Source of the DNA: Panagrolaimus kolymaensis
Lineage: Eukaryota > Nematoda > Chromadorea > Rhabditida > Panagrolaimidae
Direction of reading: 5' to 3'
DNA: 64,000 nucleotides
NCBI GenBank assembly: GCA_028622995.1
Contig: JAJQJQ010000037.1
Span: 868,001 to 932,000, forward strand
Shown here: piece after piece, positions 1 to 12,053 of the stretch
Layout of the letters: each line of letters starts with the position of its first letter
Position numbering within the stretch: the first letter of the stretch is position 1
Notes under the pieces: generated by a model
What the model was told of the DNA's origin: nothing
Seen by the model: the letters and a program-made list of their open reading frames with translations, nothing else
Databases searched by the model: none
Position numbers and translations under genes: made by a program

Positions 1-534
1 ATGGTTCATCGATTTGAGAGTTCACCTGCAGCGAATACAAAATCCTGTTGGGAATAATTTTAATATATTTAATAATAAATATTGAAAACAAAAAAACCTC
101 TGAAAAAAAAAATTCTAATTCAAAACTTAAAAATTTGAATATTTAATATTGGTTTTTAAATTTCAAAGTCACATAACTCGATTTGAGCCTTATCTTTTAC
201 TAAAGAAATATGTTACCGATTTTATAGGTATTTATGTTATTTATCACTTTTGATAAACAAAATTTTTTTTAAGCTTTCATACTTATGTGCTTGGAATTAT
301 TTTTACTTTATCAAAGCATTTTTTGCTTTAAGTAATAATTTTTGGATGCTTCCAAATCGGCACCATAGGAACCGTTTTGAAAAATATCATTGAAAATGGA
401 TGTAAAATAGCATAAAATATGATAAAAATAAAGCACAATTTTTCTGCAATTTTTTTTCTTATTCAAAAAGTTTTAAATTAAATTTTATGTCTCTATGGGT
501 TGCTTGATGCATCAAATAAATAAATAATTTCTGG
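1..534. repeat. Partial tetramer unit at window edge (695-bp type)
   Basis: The window opens 161 bp into a unit, inside monomer A. The A half runs through aatcctgttggg straight into the monomer-B ending taataaatattg and then the poly-A tract of monomer C. This is the fused A/B monomer of the 695-bp class with the T-type junction (cctg). The rest is ordinary monomers C, D and E-start. No gene is present. Confidence 0.93.
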
Positions 535-638
535 TTGAAGGTCTTATTTGGTAGGGAAATCTCTAAGATTACTCAAATATTTTTTAAAAAATATAAGAAA
601 AATATCTGGTTCAAAAAATCCATATGCTTTATTGAGCT

Positions 639-809
639 CCGTAACTCAAATCGAGTTTCAGCAATATTTAAGCTTAACACATGTGTTAATAAAAAATGGT
701 TCATCGATTTGAGAGTTCACCTGCAGCGAATACAAAATCCTGTTGGGAATAATTTTAATATATTTAATAATGAATATTTAAAACAAAAAATCAATATCTC
801 CAATTCAAG
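639..809. repeat. Monomer A of the reference unit
   Basis: About 171 bp. It begins ccgtaactcaaatcgag, carries the 16-bp palindrome at 674-689, the box cgatttgag at 705, and the conserved tract beginning gttgggaataa at 742. The order of these landmarks (start word, gctt word about 32 bp before the box, box, AT-rich tail) is shared with B and, more loosely, with C, D and E. Monomer A is the closest relative of B: 30 consecutive bases are identical (742-771 versus 921-950). Confidence 0.85.
674..689. other. 16-bp perfect palindrome in monomer A
   Basis: The sequence ttaacacatgtgttaa is its own reverse complement. It is centred about 23 bp upstream of the cgatttgag box and recurs in every unit that keeps monomer A. 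In the aberrant unit at 12054 the T>G change at 12204 breaks the symmetry. A dimeric protein site is a possible meaning, but the sequence gives no direct evidence of binding. Confidence 0.6.
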
Positions 810-987
810 CCGTAATTCAAAACGAGATTCACTAATGTCCATCCTCAATGCTTGATGAAAGGGTTCAAAAATAAAAGTTCATTGATTGAGGTACTTCCCG
901 TGCATGCGATTCAAAATCCCGTTGGGAATAATTTTAATATATTTAATAATAAATATTGAAAACAAAAAAACCTCTGAAAAAAAAAAT
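810..987. repeat. Monomer B of the reference unit
   Basis: About 178 bp. It begins ccgtaattcaaaacgag, has gcttgatg at 850, the box form ttgattgagg at 882, and the gttggg tract at 921. It lies 171 bp after A at its start and 179 bp after A at its gttggg tract, so small indels separate the two copies. This is the monomer lost in 695-bp units and doubled in 1053-bp units. Its gcttgatg and gattgaggtactt words match gcttgatg and ggttgaaggtctt in monomer E. Confidence 0.85.
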
Positions 988-1159
988 TCTAATTCAAAAC
1001 TTAAAAATTTGAATATTTAATATTGGTTTTTAAATTTCAAAGTCACATAACTCGATTTGAGCCTTATCTTTCACTAAAGAAATATGTTACCGATTTTATA
1101 GGTATTTATGTTATTTATCACTTTTGATAAACAAAATTTTTTTTAAGCTTTCATACTTA
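988..1159. repeat. Monomer C of the reference unit
   Basis: About 172 bp, boundary approximate. Its start ctaattcaaaac matches the start of B, and its box cgatttgag at 1053 is identical to that of A. It carries the three most useful single-base markers of the array: T or C after caaag (g[t/c]cacataac), A or T in tttg[a/t]gcc, and T or C in cttatcttt[t/c]act. A tract of ten A residues lies just before it, with the same length in every copy I looked at. Confidence 0.75.
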
Positions 1160-1331
1160 TGTGCTTGGAATTATTTTTACTTTATCAAAGCATTTTTTGC
1201 TTTAAGTAATAATTTTTGGATGCTTCCAAATCGGCACCATAGGAACCGTTTTGAAAAATATCATTGAAAATGGATGTAAAATAGCATAAAATATGATAAA
1301 AATAAAGCACAATTTTTCTGCAATTTTTTTT
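1160..1331. repeat. Monomer D of the reference unit
   Basis: About 172 bp, boundary approximate. This is the most diverged monomer. It is placed by its position and by the words gctttaag about 33 bp before aatcggcacc, where the other monomers have gctt and the box. It contains the hairpin at 1187-1203 and the marker positions catttttt/catatttt and aataattttt/aataaatttt. Confidence 0.6.
1187..1203. other. Short hairpin in monomer D
   Basis: The word aaagca is followed by five T and then its reverse complement tgcttt, a 6-bp stem with a 5-base loop. The T>A variant seen in three units (40343, 42091, 45587) falls inside the loop and leaves the stem intact. The stem is short and A+T rich, so it may be incidental. 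Confidence 0.4.
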
Positions 1332-1512
1332 CTTATTCAAAAAGTTTTAAATTAAATTTTATGTCTCTATGGGTTGCTTGATGCATCAAATAAATAAATA
1401 ATTTCTGGTTGAAGGTCTTATTTGGTAGGGAAATCTCTAAGATTACTCAAATATTTTTTAAAAAATATAAGAAAAATATCTGGTTCAAAAAATCCATATG
1501 CTTTATTGAGCT
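1332..1512. repeat. Monomer E, spanning the unit boundary
   Basis: About 181 bp. Its start cttattcaaaaag resembles the starts of B and C. It has gcttgatg at 1376 and the box form tggttgaagg at 1406, with the same 30-33 bp spacing as in B. The 12-bp palindrome ttgatgcatcaa lies at 1378-1389. The ttgaaggtct word used here as the array anchor is its box. Confidence 0.75.
1378..1389. other. 12-bp perfect palindrome in monomer E
   Basis: The sequence ttgatgcatcaa is a perfect palindrome centred about 22-23 bp upstream of the monomer E box, the same place as the monomer A palindrome relative to its box. It recurs in every full unit. It is absent from the 485-bp truncated units, which break off at gggttg just before it. 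Confidence 0.6.
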
Positions 1513-2798
1513 CCGTAACTCAAATCGAGTTTCAGCAATATTTAAGCTTAACACATGTGTTAATAAAAAATGGTTCATCGATTTGAGAGTTCACCTGCAG
1601 CGAATACAAAATCCTGTTGGGAATAATTTTAATATATTTAATAATAAATATTGAAAACAAAAAAACCTCTGAAAAAAAAAATTCTAATTCAAAACTTAAA
1701 AATTTGAATATTTAATATTGGTTTTTAAATTTCAAAGTCACATAACTCGATTTGAGCCTTATCTTTTACTAAAGAAATATGTTACCGATTTTATAGGTAT
1801 TTATGTTATTTATCACTTTTGATAAACAAAATTTTTTTTAAGCTTTCATACTTATGTGCTTGGAATTATTTTTACTTTATCAAAGCATTTTTTGCTTTAA
1901 GTAATAATTTTTGGATGCTTCCAAATCGGCACCATAGGAACCGTTTTGAAAAATATCATTGAAAATGGATGTAAAATAGCATAAAATATGATAAAAATAA
2001 AGCACAATTTTTCTGCAATTTTTTTTCTTATTCAAAAAGTTTTAAATTAAATTTTATGTCTCTATGGGTTGCTTGATGCATCAAATAAATAAATAATTTC
2101 TGGTTGAAGGTCTTATTTGGTAGGGAAATCTCTAAGATTACTCAAATATTTTTTAAAAAATATAAGAAAAATATCTGGTTCAAAAAATCCATATGCTTTA
2201 TTGAGCTCCGTAACTCAAATCGAGTTTCAGCAATATTTAAGCTTAACACATGTGTTAATAAAAAATGGTTCATCGATTTGAGAGTTCACCTGCAGCGAAT
2301 ACAAAATCCTGTTGGGAATAATTTTAATATATTTAATAATAAATATTGAAAACAAAAAAACCTCTGAAAAAAAAAATTCTAATTCAAAACTTAAAAATTT
2401 GAATATTTAATATTGGTTTTTAAATTTCAAAGTCACATAACTCGATTTGAGCCTTATCTTTTACTAAAGAAATATGTTACCGATTTTATAGGTATTTATG
2501 TTATTTATCACTTTTGATAAACAAAATTTTTTTTAAGCTTTCATACTTATGTGCTTGGAATTATTTTTACTTTATCAAAGCATTTTTTGCTTTAAGTAAT
2601 AATTTTTGGATGCTTCCAAATCGGCACCATAGGAACCGTTTTGAAAAATATCATTGAAAATGGATGTAAAATAGCATAAAATATGATAAAAATAAAGCAC
2701 AATTTTTCTGCAATTTTTTTTCTTATTCAAAAAGTTTTAAATTAAATTTTATGTCTCTATGGGTTGCTTGATGCATCAAATAAATAAATAATTTCTGG
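1409..2798. repeat. Two consecutive 695-bp tetramer units
   Basis: Two units (1409 and 2104) lack 179 bp. In each, monomer A runs into monomer B's tail through the shared gttggg tract, giving a fused A/B monomer. Both keep T at the A-versus-B diagnostic position (aatcctg), so the exchange lies between that base and the g/a difference 31 bases on. Both carry T at the cttatcttttact marker. With the partial unit before 535, tetramers are clearly enriched at the left edge. Confidence 0.93.
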
Positions 2799-5700
2799 TT
2801 GAAGGTCTTATTTGGTAGGGAAATCTCTAAGATTACTCAAATATTTTTTAAAAAATATAAGAAAAATATCTGGTTCAAAAAATCCATATGCTTTATTGAG
2901 CTCCGTAACTCAAATCGAGTTTCAGCAATATTTAAGCTTAACACATGTGTTAATAAAAAATGGTTCATCGATTTGAGAGTTCACCTGCAGCGAATACAAA
3001 ATCCTGTTGGGAATAATTTTAATATATTTAATAATGAATATTTAAAACAAAAAATCAATATCTCCAATTCAAGCCGTAATTCAAAACGAGATTCACTAAT
3101 GTCCATCCTCAATGCTTGATGAAAGGGTTCAAAAATAAAAGTTCATTGATTGAGGTACTTCCCGTGCATGCGATTCAAAATCCCGTTGGGAATAATTTTA
3201 ATATATTTAATAATAAATATTGAAAACAAAAAAACCTCTGAAAAAAAAAATTCTAATTCAAAACTTAAAAATTTGAATATTTAATATTGGTTTTTAAATT
3301 TCAAAGTCACATAACTCGATTTGAGCCTTATCTTTTACTAAAGAAATATGTTACCGATTTTATAGGTATTTATGTTATTTATCACTTTTGATAAACAAAA
3401 TTTTTTTTAAGCTTTCATACTTATGTGCTTGGAATTATTTTTACTTTATCAAAGCATTTTTTGCTTTAAGTAATAATTTTTGGATGCTTCCAAATCGGCA
3501 CCATAGGAACCGTTTTGAAAAATATCATTGAAAATGGATGTAAAATAGCATAAAATATGATAAAAATAAAGCACAATTTTTCTGCAATTTTTTTTCTTAT
3601 TCAAAAAGTTTTAAATTAAATTTTATGTCTCTATGGGTTGCTTGATGCATCAAATAAATAAATAATTTCTGGTTGAAGGTCTTATTTGGTAGGGAAATCT
3701 CTAAGATTACTCAAATATTTTTTAAAAAATATAAGAAAAATATCTGGTTCAAAAAATCCATATGCTTTATTGAGCTCCGTAACTCAAATCGAGTTTCAGC
3801 AATATTTAAGCTTAACACATGTGTTAATAAAAAATGGTTCATCGATTTGAGAGTTCACCTGCAGCGAATACAAAATCCTGTTGGGAATAATTTTAATATA
3901 TTTAATAATGAATATTTAAAACAAAAAATCAATATCTCCAATTCAAGCCGTAATTCAAAACGAGATTCACTAATGTCCATCCTCAATGCTTGATGAAAGG
4001 GTTCAAAAATAAAAGTTCATTGATTGAGGTACTTCCCGTGCATGCGATTCAAAATCCCGTTGGGAATAATTTTAATATATTTAATAATAAATATTGAAAA
4101 CAAAAAAACCTCTGAAAAAAAAAATTCTAATTCAAAACTTAAAAATTTGAATATTTAATATTGGTTTTTAAATTTCAAAGTCACATAACTCGATTTGAGC
4201 CTTATCTTTTACTAAAGAAATATGTTACCGATTTTATAGGTATTTATGTTATTTATCACTTTTGATAAACAAAATTTTTTTTAAGCTTTCATACTTATGT
4301 GCTTGGAATTATTTTTACTTTATCAAAGCATTTTTTGCTTTAAGTAATAATTTTTGGATGCTTCCAAATCGGCACCATAGGAACCGTTTTGAAAAATATC
4401 ATTGAAAATGGATGTAAAATAGCATAAAATATGATAAAAATAAAGCACAATTTTTCTGCAATTTTTTTTCTTATTCAAAAAGTTTTAAATTAAATTTTAT
4501 GTCTCTATGGGTTGCTTGATGCATCAAATAAATAAATAATTTCTGGTTGAAGGTCTTATTTGGTAGGGAAATCTCTAAGATTACTCAAATATTTTTTAAA
4601 AAATATAAGAAAAATATCTGGTTCAAAAAATCCATATGCTTTATTGAGCTCCGTAACTCAAATCGAGTTTCAGCAATATTTAAGCTTAACACATGTGTTA
4701 ATAAAAAATGGTTCATCGATTTGAGAGTTCACCTGCAGCGAATACAAAATCCTGTTGGGAATAATTTTAATATATTTAATAATGAATATTTAAAACAAAA
4801 AATCAATATCTCCAATTCAAGCCGTAATTCAAAACGAGATTCACTAATGTCCATCCTCAATGCTTGATGAAAGGGTTCAAAAATAAAAGTTCATTGATTG
4901 AGGTACTTCCCGTGCATGCGATTCAAAATCCCGTTGGGAATAATTTTAATATATTTAATAATAAATATTGAAAACAAAAAAACCTCTGAAAAAAAAAATT
5001 CTAATTCAAAACTTAAAAATTTGAATATTTAATATTGGTTTTTAAATTTCAAAGTCACATAACTCGATTTGAGCCTTATCTTTCACTAAAGAAATATGTT
5101 ACCGATTTTATAGGTATTTATGTTATTTATCACTTTTGATAAACAAAATTTTTTTTAAGCTTTCATACTTATGTGCTTGGAATTATTTTTACTTTATCAA
5201 AGCATTTTTTGCTTTAAGTAATAATTTTTGGATGCTTCCAAATCGGCACCATAGGAACCGTTTTGAAAAATATCATTGAAAATGGATGTAAAATAGCATA
5301 AAATATGATAAAAATAAAGCACAATTTTTCTGCAATTTTTTTTCTTATTCAAAAAGTTTTAAATTAAATTTTATGTCTCTATGGGTTGCTTGATGCATCA
5401 AATAAATAAATAATTTCTGGTTGAAGGTCTTATTTGGTAGGGAAATCTCTAAGATTACTCAAATATTTTTTAAAAAATATAAGAAAAATATCTGGTTCAA
5501 AAAATCCATATGCTTTATTGAGCTCCGTAACTCAAATCGAGTTTCAGCAATATTTAAGCTTAACACATGTGTTAATAAAAAATGGTTCATCGATTTGAGA
5601 GTTCACCTGCAGCGAATACAAAATCCTGTTGGGAATAATTTTAATATATTTAATAATGAATATTTAAAACAAAAAATCAATATCTCCAATTCAAGCCGTA

Positions 5701-8700
5701 ATTCAAAACGAGATTCACTAATGTCCATCCTCAATGCTTGATGAAAGGGTTCAAAAATAAAAGTTCATTGATTGAGGTACTTCCCGTGCATGCGATTCAA
5801 AATCCCGTTGGGAATAATTTTAATATATTTAATAATAAATATTGAAAACAAAAAAACCTCTGAAAAAAAAAATTCTAATTCAAAACTTAAAAATTTGAAT
5901 ATTTAATATTGGTTTTTAAATTTCAAAGTCACATAACTCGATTTGAGCCTTATCTTTCACTAAAGAAATATGTTACCGATTTTATAGGTATTTATGTTAT
6001 TTATCACTTTTGATAAACAAAATTTTTTTTAAGCTTTCATACTTATGTGCTTGGAATTATTTTTACTTTATCAAAGCATTTTTTGCTTTAAGTAATAATT
6101 TTTGGATGCTTCCAAATCGGCACCATAGGAACCGTTTTGAAAAATATCATTGAAAATGGATGTAAAATAGCATAAAATATGATAAAAATAAAGCACAATT
6201 TTTCTGCAATTTTTTTTCTTATTCAAAAAGTTTTAAATTAAATTTTATGTCTCTATGGGTTGCTTGATGCATCAAATAAATAAATAATTTCTGGTTGAAG
6301 GTCTTATTTGGTAGGGAAATCTCTAAGATTACTCAAATATTTTTTAAAAAATATAAGAAAAATATCTGGTTCAAAAAATCCATATGCTTTATTGAGCTCC
6401 GTAACTCAAATCGAGTTTCAGCAATATTTAAGCTTAACACATGTGTTAATAAAAAATGGTTCATCGATTTGAGAGTTCACCTGCAGCGAATACAAAATCC
6501 TGTTGGGAATAATTTTAATATATTTAATAATGAATATTTAAAACAAAAAATCAATATCTCCAATTCAAGCCGTAATTCAAAACGAGATTCACTAATGTCC
6601 ATCCTCAATGCTTGATGAAAGGGTTCAAAAATAAAAGTTCATTGATTGAGGTACTTCCCGTGCATGCGATTCAAAATCCCGTTGGGAATAATTTTAATAT
6701 ATTTAATAATAAATATTGAAAACAAAAAAACCTCTGAAAAAAAAAATTCTAATTCAAAACTTAAAAATTTGAATATTTAATATTGGTTTTTAAATTTCAA
6801 AGTCACATAACTCGATTTGAGCCTTATCTTTCACTAAAGAAATATGTTACCGATTTTATAGGTATTTATGTTATTTATCACTTTTGATAAACAAAATTTT
6901 TTTTAAGCTTTCATACTTATGTGCTTGGAATTATTTTTACTTTATCAAAGCATTTTTTGCTTTAAGTAATAATTTTTGGATGCTTCCAAATCGGCACCAT
7001 AGGAACCGTTTTGAAAAATATCATTGAAAATGGATGTAAAATAGCATAAAATATGATAAAAATAAAGCACAATTTTTCTGCAATTTTTTTTCTTATTCAA
7101 AAAGTTTTAAATTAAATTTTATGTCTCTATGGGTTGCTTGATGCATCAAATAAATAAATAATTTCTGGTTGAAGGTCTTATTTGGTAGGGAAATCTCTAA
7201 GATTACTCAAATATTTTTTAAAAAATATAAGAAAAATATCTGGTTCAAAAAATCCATATGCTTTATTGAGCTCCGTAACTCAAATCGAGTTTCAGCAATA
7301 TTTAAGCTTAACACATGTGTTAATAAAAAATGGTTCATCGATTTGAGAGTTCACCTGCAGCGAATACAAAATCCTGTTGGGAATAATTTTAATATATTTA
7401 ATAATGAATATTTAAAACAAAAAATCAATATCTCCAATTCAAGCCGTAATTCAAAACGAGATTCACTAATGTCCATCCTCAATGCTTGATGAAAGGGTTC
7501 AAAAATAAAAGTTCATTGATTGAGGTACTTCCCGTGCATGCGATTCAAAATCCCGTTGGGAATAATTTTAATATATTTAATAATAAATATTGAAAACAAA
7601 AAAACCTCTGAAAAAAAAAATTCTAATTCAAAACTTAAAAATTTGAATATTTAATATTGGTTTTTAAATTTCAAAGTCACATAACTCGATTTGAGCCTTA
7701 TCTTTTACTAAAGAAATATGTTACCGATTTTATAGGTATTTATGTTATTTATCACTTTTGATAAACAAAATTTTTTTTAAGCTTTCATACTTATGTGCTT
7801 GGAATTATTTTTACTTTATCAAAGCATTTTTTGCTTTAAGTAATAATTTTTGGATGCTTCCAAATCGGCACCATAGGAACCGTTTTGAAAAATATCATTG
7901 AAAATGGATGTAAAATAGCATAAAATATGATAAAAATAAAGCACAATTTTTCTGCAATTTTTTTTCTTATTCAAAAAGTTTTAAATTAAATTTTATGTCT
8001 CTATGGGTTGCTTGATGCATCAAATAAATAAATAATTTCTGGTTGAAGGTCTTATTTGGTAGGGAAATCTCTAAGATTACTCAAATATTTTTTAAAAAAT
8101 ATAAGAAAAATATCTGGTTCAAAAAATCCATATGCTTTATTGAGCTCCGTAACTCAAATCGAGTTTCAGCAATATTTAAGCTTAACACATGTGTTAATAA
8201 AAAATGGTTCATCGATTTGAGAGTTCACCTGCAGCGAATACAAAATCCTGTTGGGAATAATTTTAATATATTTAATAATGAATATTTAAAACAAAAAATC
8301 AATATCTCCAATTCAAGCCGTAATTCAAAACGAGATTCACTAATGTCCATCCTCAATGCTTGATGAAAGGGTTCAAAAATAAAAGTTCATTGATTGAGGT
8401 ACTTCCCGTGCATGCGATTCAAAATCCCGTTGGGAATAATTTTAATATATTTAATAATAAATATTGAAAACAAAAAAACCTCTGAAAAAAAAAATTCTAA
8501 TTCAAAACTTAAAAATTTGAATATTTAATATTGGTTTTTAAATTTCAAAGTCACATAACTCGATTTGAGCCTTATCTTTTACTAAAGAAATATGTTACCG
8601 ATTTTATAGGTATTTATGTTATTTATCACTTTTGATAAACAAAATTTTTTTTAAGCTTTCATACTTATGTGCTTGGAATTATTTTTACTTTATCAAAGCA

Positions 8701-8916
8701 TTTTTTGCTTTAAGTAATAATTTTTGGATGCTTCCAAATCGGCACCATAGGAACCGTTTTGAAAAATATCATTGAAAATGGATGTAAAATAGCATAAAAT
8801 ATGATAAAAATAAAGCACAATTTTTCTGCAATTTTTTTTCTTATTCAAAAAGTTTTAAATTAAATTTTATGTCTCTATGGGTTGCTTGATGCATCAAATA
8901 AATAAATAATTTCTGG
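2799..8916. repeat. Seven 874-bp pentamers
   Basis: Seven units of identical length (anchors 2799, 3673, 4547, 5421, 6295, 7169, 8043). The main difference I see is the monomer C marker: T, T, C, C, C, T, T in order. Homopolymer runs, which mutate fastest, do not vary, so these copies share a very recent origin. No gene or insertion is present. Confidence 0.93.
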
Positions 8917-11180
8917 TTGAAGGTCTTATTTGGTAGGGAAATCTCTAAGATTACTCAAATATTTTTTAAAAAATATAAGAAAAATATCTGGTTCAAAAAA
9001 TCCATATGCTTTATTGAGCTCCGTAACTCAAATCGAGTTTCAGCAATATTTAAGCTTAACACATGTGTTAATAAAAAATGGTTCATCGATTTGAGAGTTC
9101 ACCTGCAGCGAATACAAAATCCTGTTGGGAATAATTTTAATATATTTAATAATAAATATTGAAAACAAAAAAACCTCTGAAAAAAAAAATTCTAATTCAA
9201 AACTTAAAAATTTGAATATTTAATATTGGTTTTTAAATTTCAAAGTCACATAACTCGATTTGAGCCTTATCTTTTACTAAAGAAATATGTTACCGATTTT
9301 ATAGGTATTTATGTTATTTATCACTTTTGATAAACAAAATTTTTTTTAAGCTTTCATACTTATGTGCTTGGAATTATTTTTACTTTATCAAAGCATTTTT
9401 TGCTTTAAGTAATAATTTTTGGATGCTTCCAAATCGGCACCATAGGAACCGTTTTGAAAAATATCATTGAAAATGGATGTAAAATAGCATAAAATATGAT
9501 AAAAATAAAGCACAATTTTTCTGCAATTTTTTTTCTTATTCAAAAAGTTTTAAATTAAATTTTATGTCTCTATGGGTTGCTTGATGCATCAAATAAATAA
9601 ATAATTTCTGGTTGAAGGTCTTATTTGGTAGGGAAATCTCTAAGATTACTCAAATATTTTTTAAAAAATATAAGAAAAATATCTGGTTCAAAAAATCCAT
9701 ATGCTTTATTGAGCTCCGTAACTCAAATCGAGTTTCAGCAATATTTAAGCTTAACACATGTGTTAATAAAAAATGGTTCATCGATTTGAGAGTTCACCTG
9801 CAGCGAATACAAAATCCTGTTGGGAATAATTTTAATATATTTAATAATGAATATTTAAAACAAAAAATCAATATCTCCAATTCAAGCCGTAATTCAAAAC
9901 GAGATTCACTAATGTCCATCCTCAATGCTTGATGAAAGGGTTCAAAAATAAAAGTTCATTGATTGAGGTACTTCCCGTGCATGCGATTCAAAATCCCGTT
10001 GGGAATAATTTTAATATATTTAATAATAAATATTGAAAACAAAAAAACCTCTGAAAAAAAAAATTCTAATTCAAAACTTAAAAATTTGAATATTTAATAT
10101 TGGTTTTTAAATTTCAAAGTCACATAACTCGATTTGAGCCTTATCTTTCACTAAAGAAATATGTTACCGATTTTATAGGTATTTATGTTATTTATCACTT
10201 TTGATAAACAAAATTTTTTTTAAGCTTTCATACTTATGTGCTTGGAATTATTTTTACTTTATCAAAGCATTTTTTGCTTTAAGTAATAATTTTTGGATGC
10301 TTCCAAATCGGCACCATAGGAACCGTTTTGAAAAATATCATTGAAAATGGATGTAAAATAGCATAAAATATGATAAAAATAAAGCACAATTTTTCTGCAA
10401 TTTTTTTTCTTATTCAAAAAGTTTTAAATTAAATTTTATGTCTCTATGGGTTGCTTGATGCATCAAATAAATAAATAATTTCTGGTTGAAGGTCTTATTT
10501 GGTAGGGAAATCTCTAAGATTACTCAAATATTTTTTAAAAAATATAAGAAAAATATCTGGTTCAAAAAATCCATATGCTTTATTGAGCTCCGTAACTCAA
10601 ATCGAGTTTCAGCAATATTTAAGCTTAACACATGTGTTAATAAAAAATGGTTCATCGATTTGAGAGTTCACCTGCAGCGAATACAAAATCCTGTTGGGAA
10701 TAATTTTAATATATTTAATAATAAATATTGAAAACAAAAAAACCTCTGAAAAAAAAAATTCTAATTCAAAACTTAAAAATTTGAATATTTAATATTGGTT
10801 TTTAAATTTCAAAGTCACATAACTCGATTTGAGCCTTATCTTTTACTAAAGAAATATGTTACCGATTTTATAGGTATTTATGTTATTTATCACTTTTGAT
10901 AAACAAAATTTTTTTTAAGCTTTCATACTTATGTGCTTGGAATTATTTTTACTTTATCAAAGCATTTTTTGCTTTAAGTAATAATTTTTGGATGCTTCCA
11001 AATCGGCACCATAGGAACCGTTTTGAAAAATATCATTGAAAATGGATGTAAAATAGCATAAAATATGATAAAAATAAAGCACAATTTTTCTGCAATTTTT
11101 TTTCTTATTCAAAAAGTTTTAAATTAAATTTTATGTCTCTATGGGTTGCTTGATGCATCAAATAAATAAATAATTTCTGG
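8917..11180. repeat. Tetramer-pentamer-tetramer block (695+874+695)
   Basis: Anchors 8917, 9612 and 10486. The pentamer at 9612 has the C marker and the tetramer after it has T, so 9612-11180 repeats the 1569-bp pair seen at 535-2103. Both tetramers have the cctg junction, the same class as those at 1409 and 2104. Confidence 0.92.
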
Positions 11181-12053
11181 TTGAAGGTCTTATTTGGTAG
11201 GGAAATCTCTAAGATTACTCAAATATTTTTTAAAAAATATAAGAAAAATATCTGGTTCAAAAAATCCATATGCTTTATTGAGCTCCGTAACTCAAATCGA
11301 GTTTCAGCAATATTTAAGCTTAACACATGTGTTAATAAAAAATGGTTCATCGATTTGAGAGTTCACCTGCAGCGAATACAAAATCCTGTTGGGAATAATT
11401 TTAATATATTTAATAATGAATATTTAAAACAAAAAATCAATATCTCCAATTCAAGCCGTAATTCAAAACGAGATTCACTAATGTCCATCCTCAATGCTTG
11501 ATGAAAGGGTTCAAAAATAAAAGTTCATTGATTGAGGTACTTCCCGTGCATGCGATTCAAAATCCCGTTGGGAATAATTTTAATATATTTAATAATAAAT
11601 ATTGAAAACAAAAAAACCTCTGAAAAAAAAAATTCTAATTCAAAACTTAAAAATTTGAATATTTAATATTGGTTTTTAAATTTCAAAGTCACATAACTCG
11701 ATTTGAGCCTTATCTTTTACTAAAGAAATATGTTACCGATTTTATAGGTATTTATGTTATTTATCACTTTTGATAAACAAAATTTTTTTTAAGCTTTCAT
11801 ACTTATGTGCTTGGAATTATTTTTACTTTATCAAAGCATTTTTTGCTTTAAGTAATAATTTTTGGATGCTTCCAAATCGGCACCATAGGAACCGTTTTGA
11901 AAAATATCATTGAAAATGGATGTAAAATAGCATAAAATATGATAAAAATAAAGCACAATTTTCTGCAATTTTTTTTCTTATTCAAAAAGTTTTAAATTAA
12001 ATTTTATGTCTCTATGGGTTGCTTGATGCATCAAATAAATAAATAATTTCTGG
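11181..12053. repeat. 873-bp pentamer with a one-base T loss
   Basis: This unit is one base short because the run of five T in caatttttctgc is four near 11960. The change lies at its right end, just before the aberrant unit that follows, and belongs to the same cluster of private differences. Confidence 0.88.

Larger units (their letters stand above)
535..1408. repeat. Reference 874-bp pentamer unit
   Basis: This is the first complete unit and is used here as the reference. From its anchor it holds the second half of monomer E, then A, B, C, D and the first half of E. It carries C at the marker in cttatctttcact (1072). It is followed by two tetramers, so with 1409-2103 it forms a pentamer(C)+tetramer(T) pair of 1569 bp that is seen again farther on. 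Confidence 0.95.

Noticed and set aside
705..735. CENP-B-box-like site on the minus strand of monomer A (ttcgctgcagg)
   Set aside because: The first half fits the TTCG....A part of the box, but the required CGGG at the end reads TGAA on that strand, so the core is not met.
535..855. A 106-codon open frame repeated in nearly every unit (81 codons in tetramers), starting at TTG
   Set aside because: It has no ATG start, spans the E/A/B monomer boundary, has the Lys/Asn/Ile/Phe-rich make-up of random AT-rich DNA, and shows no domain. Its conservation is no greater than that of the rest of the unit, since the non-coding parts are equally identical. It is cut short by the monomer loss in tetramers and shifted by indels in the unit at 12054. 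It is absent from the truncated units. I treat it as a by-product of the satellite.
1021..1060. Promoter-like AT-rich words (tatttaatatt, tataaa-like runs)
   Set aside because: Such words are expected everywhere in sequence this rich in A and T, and nothing downstream looks like a gene.
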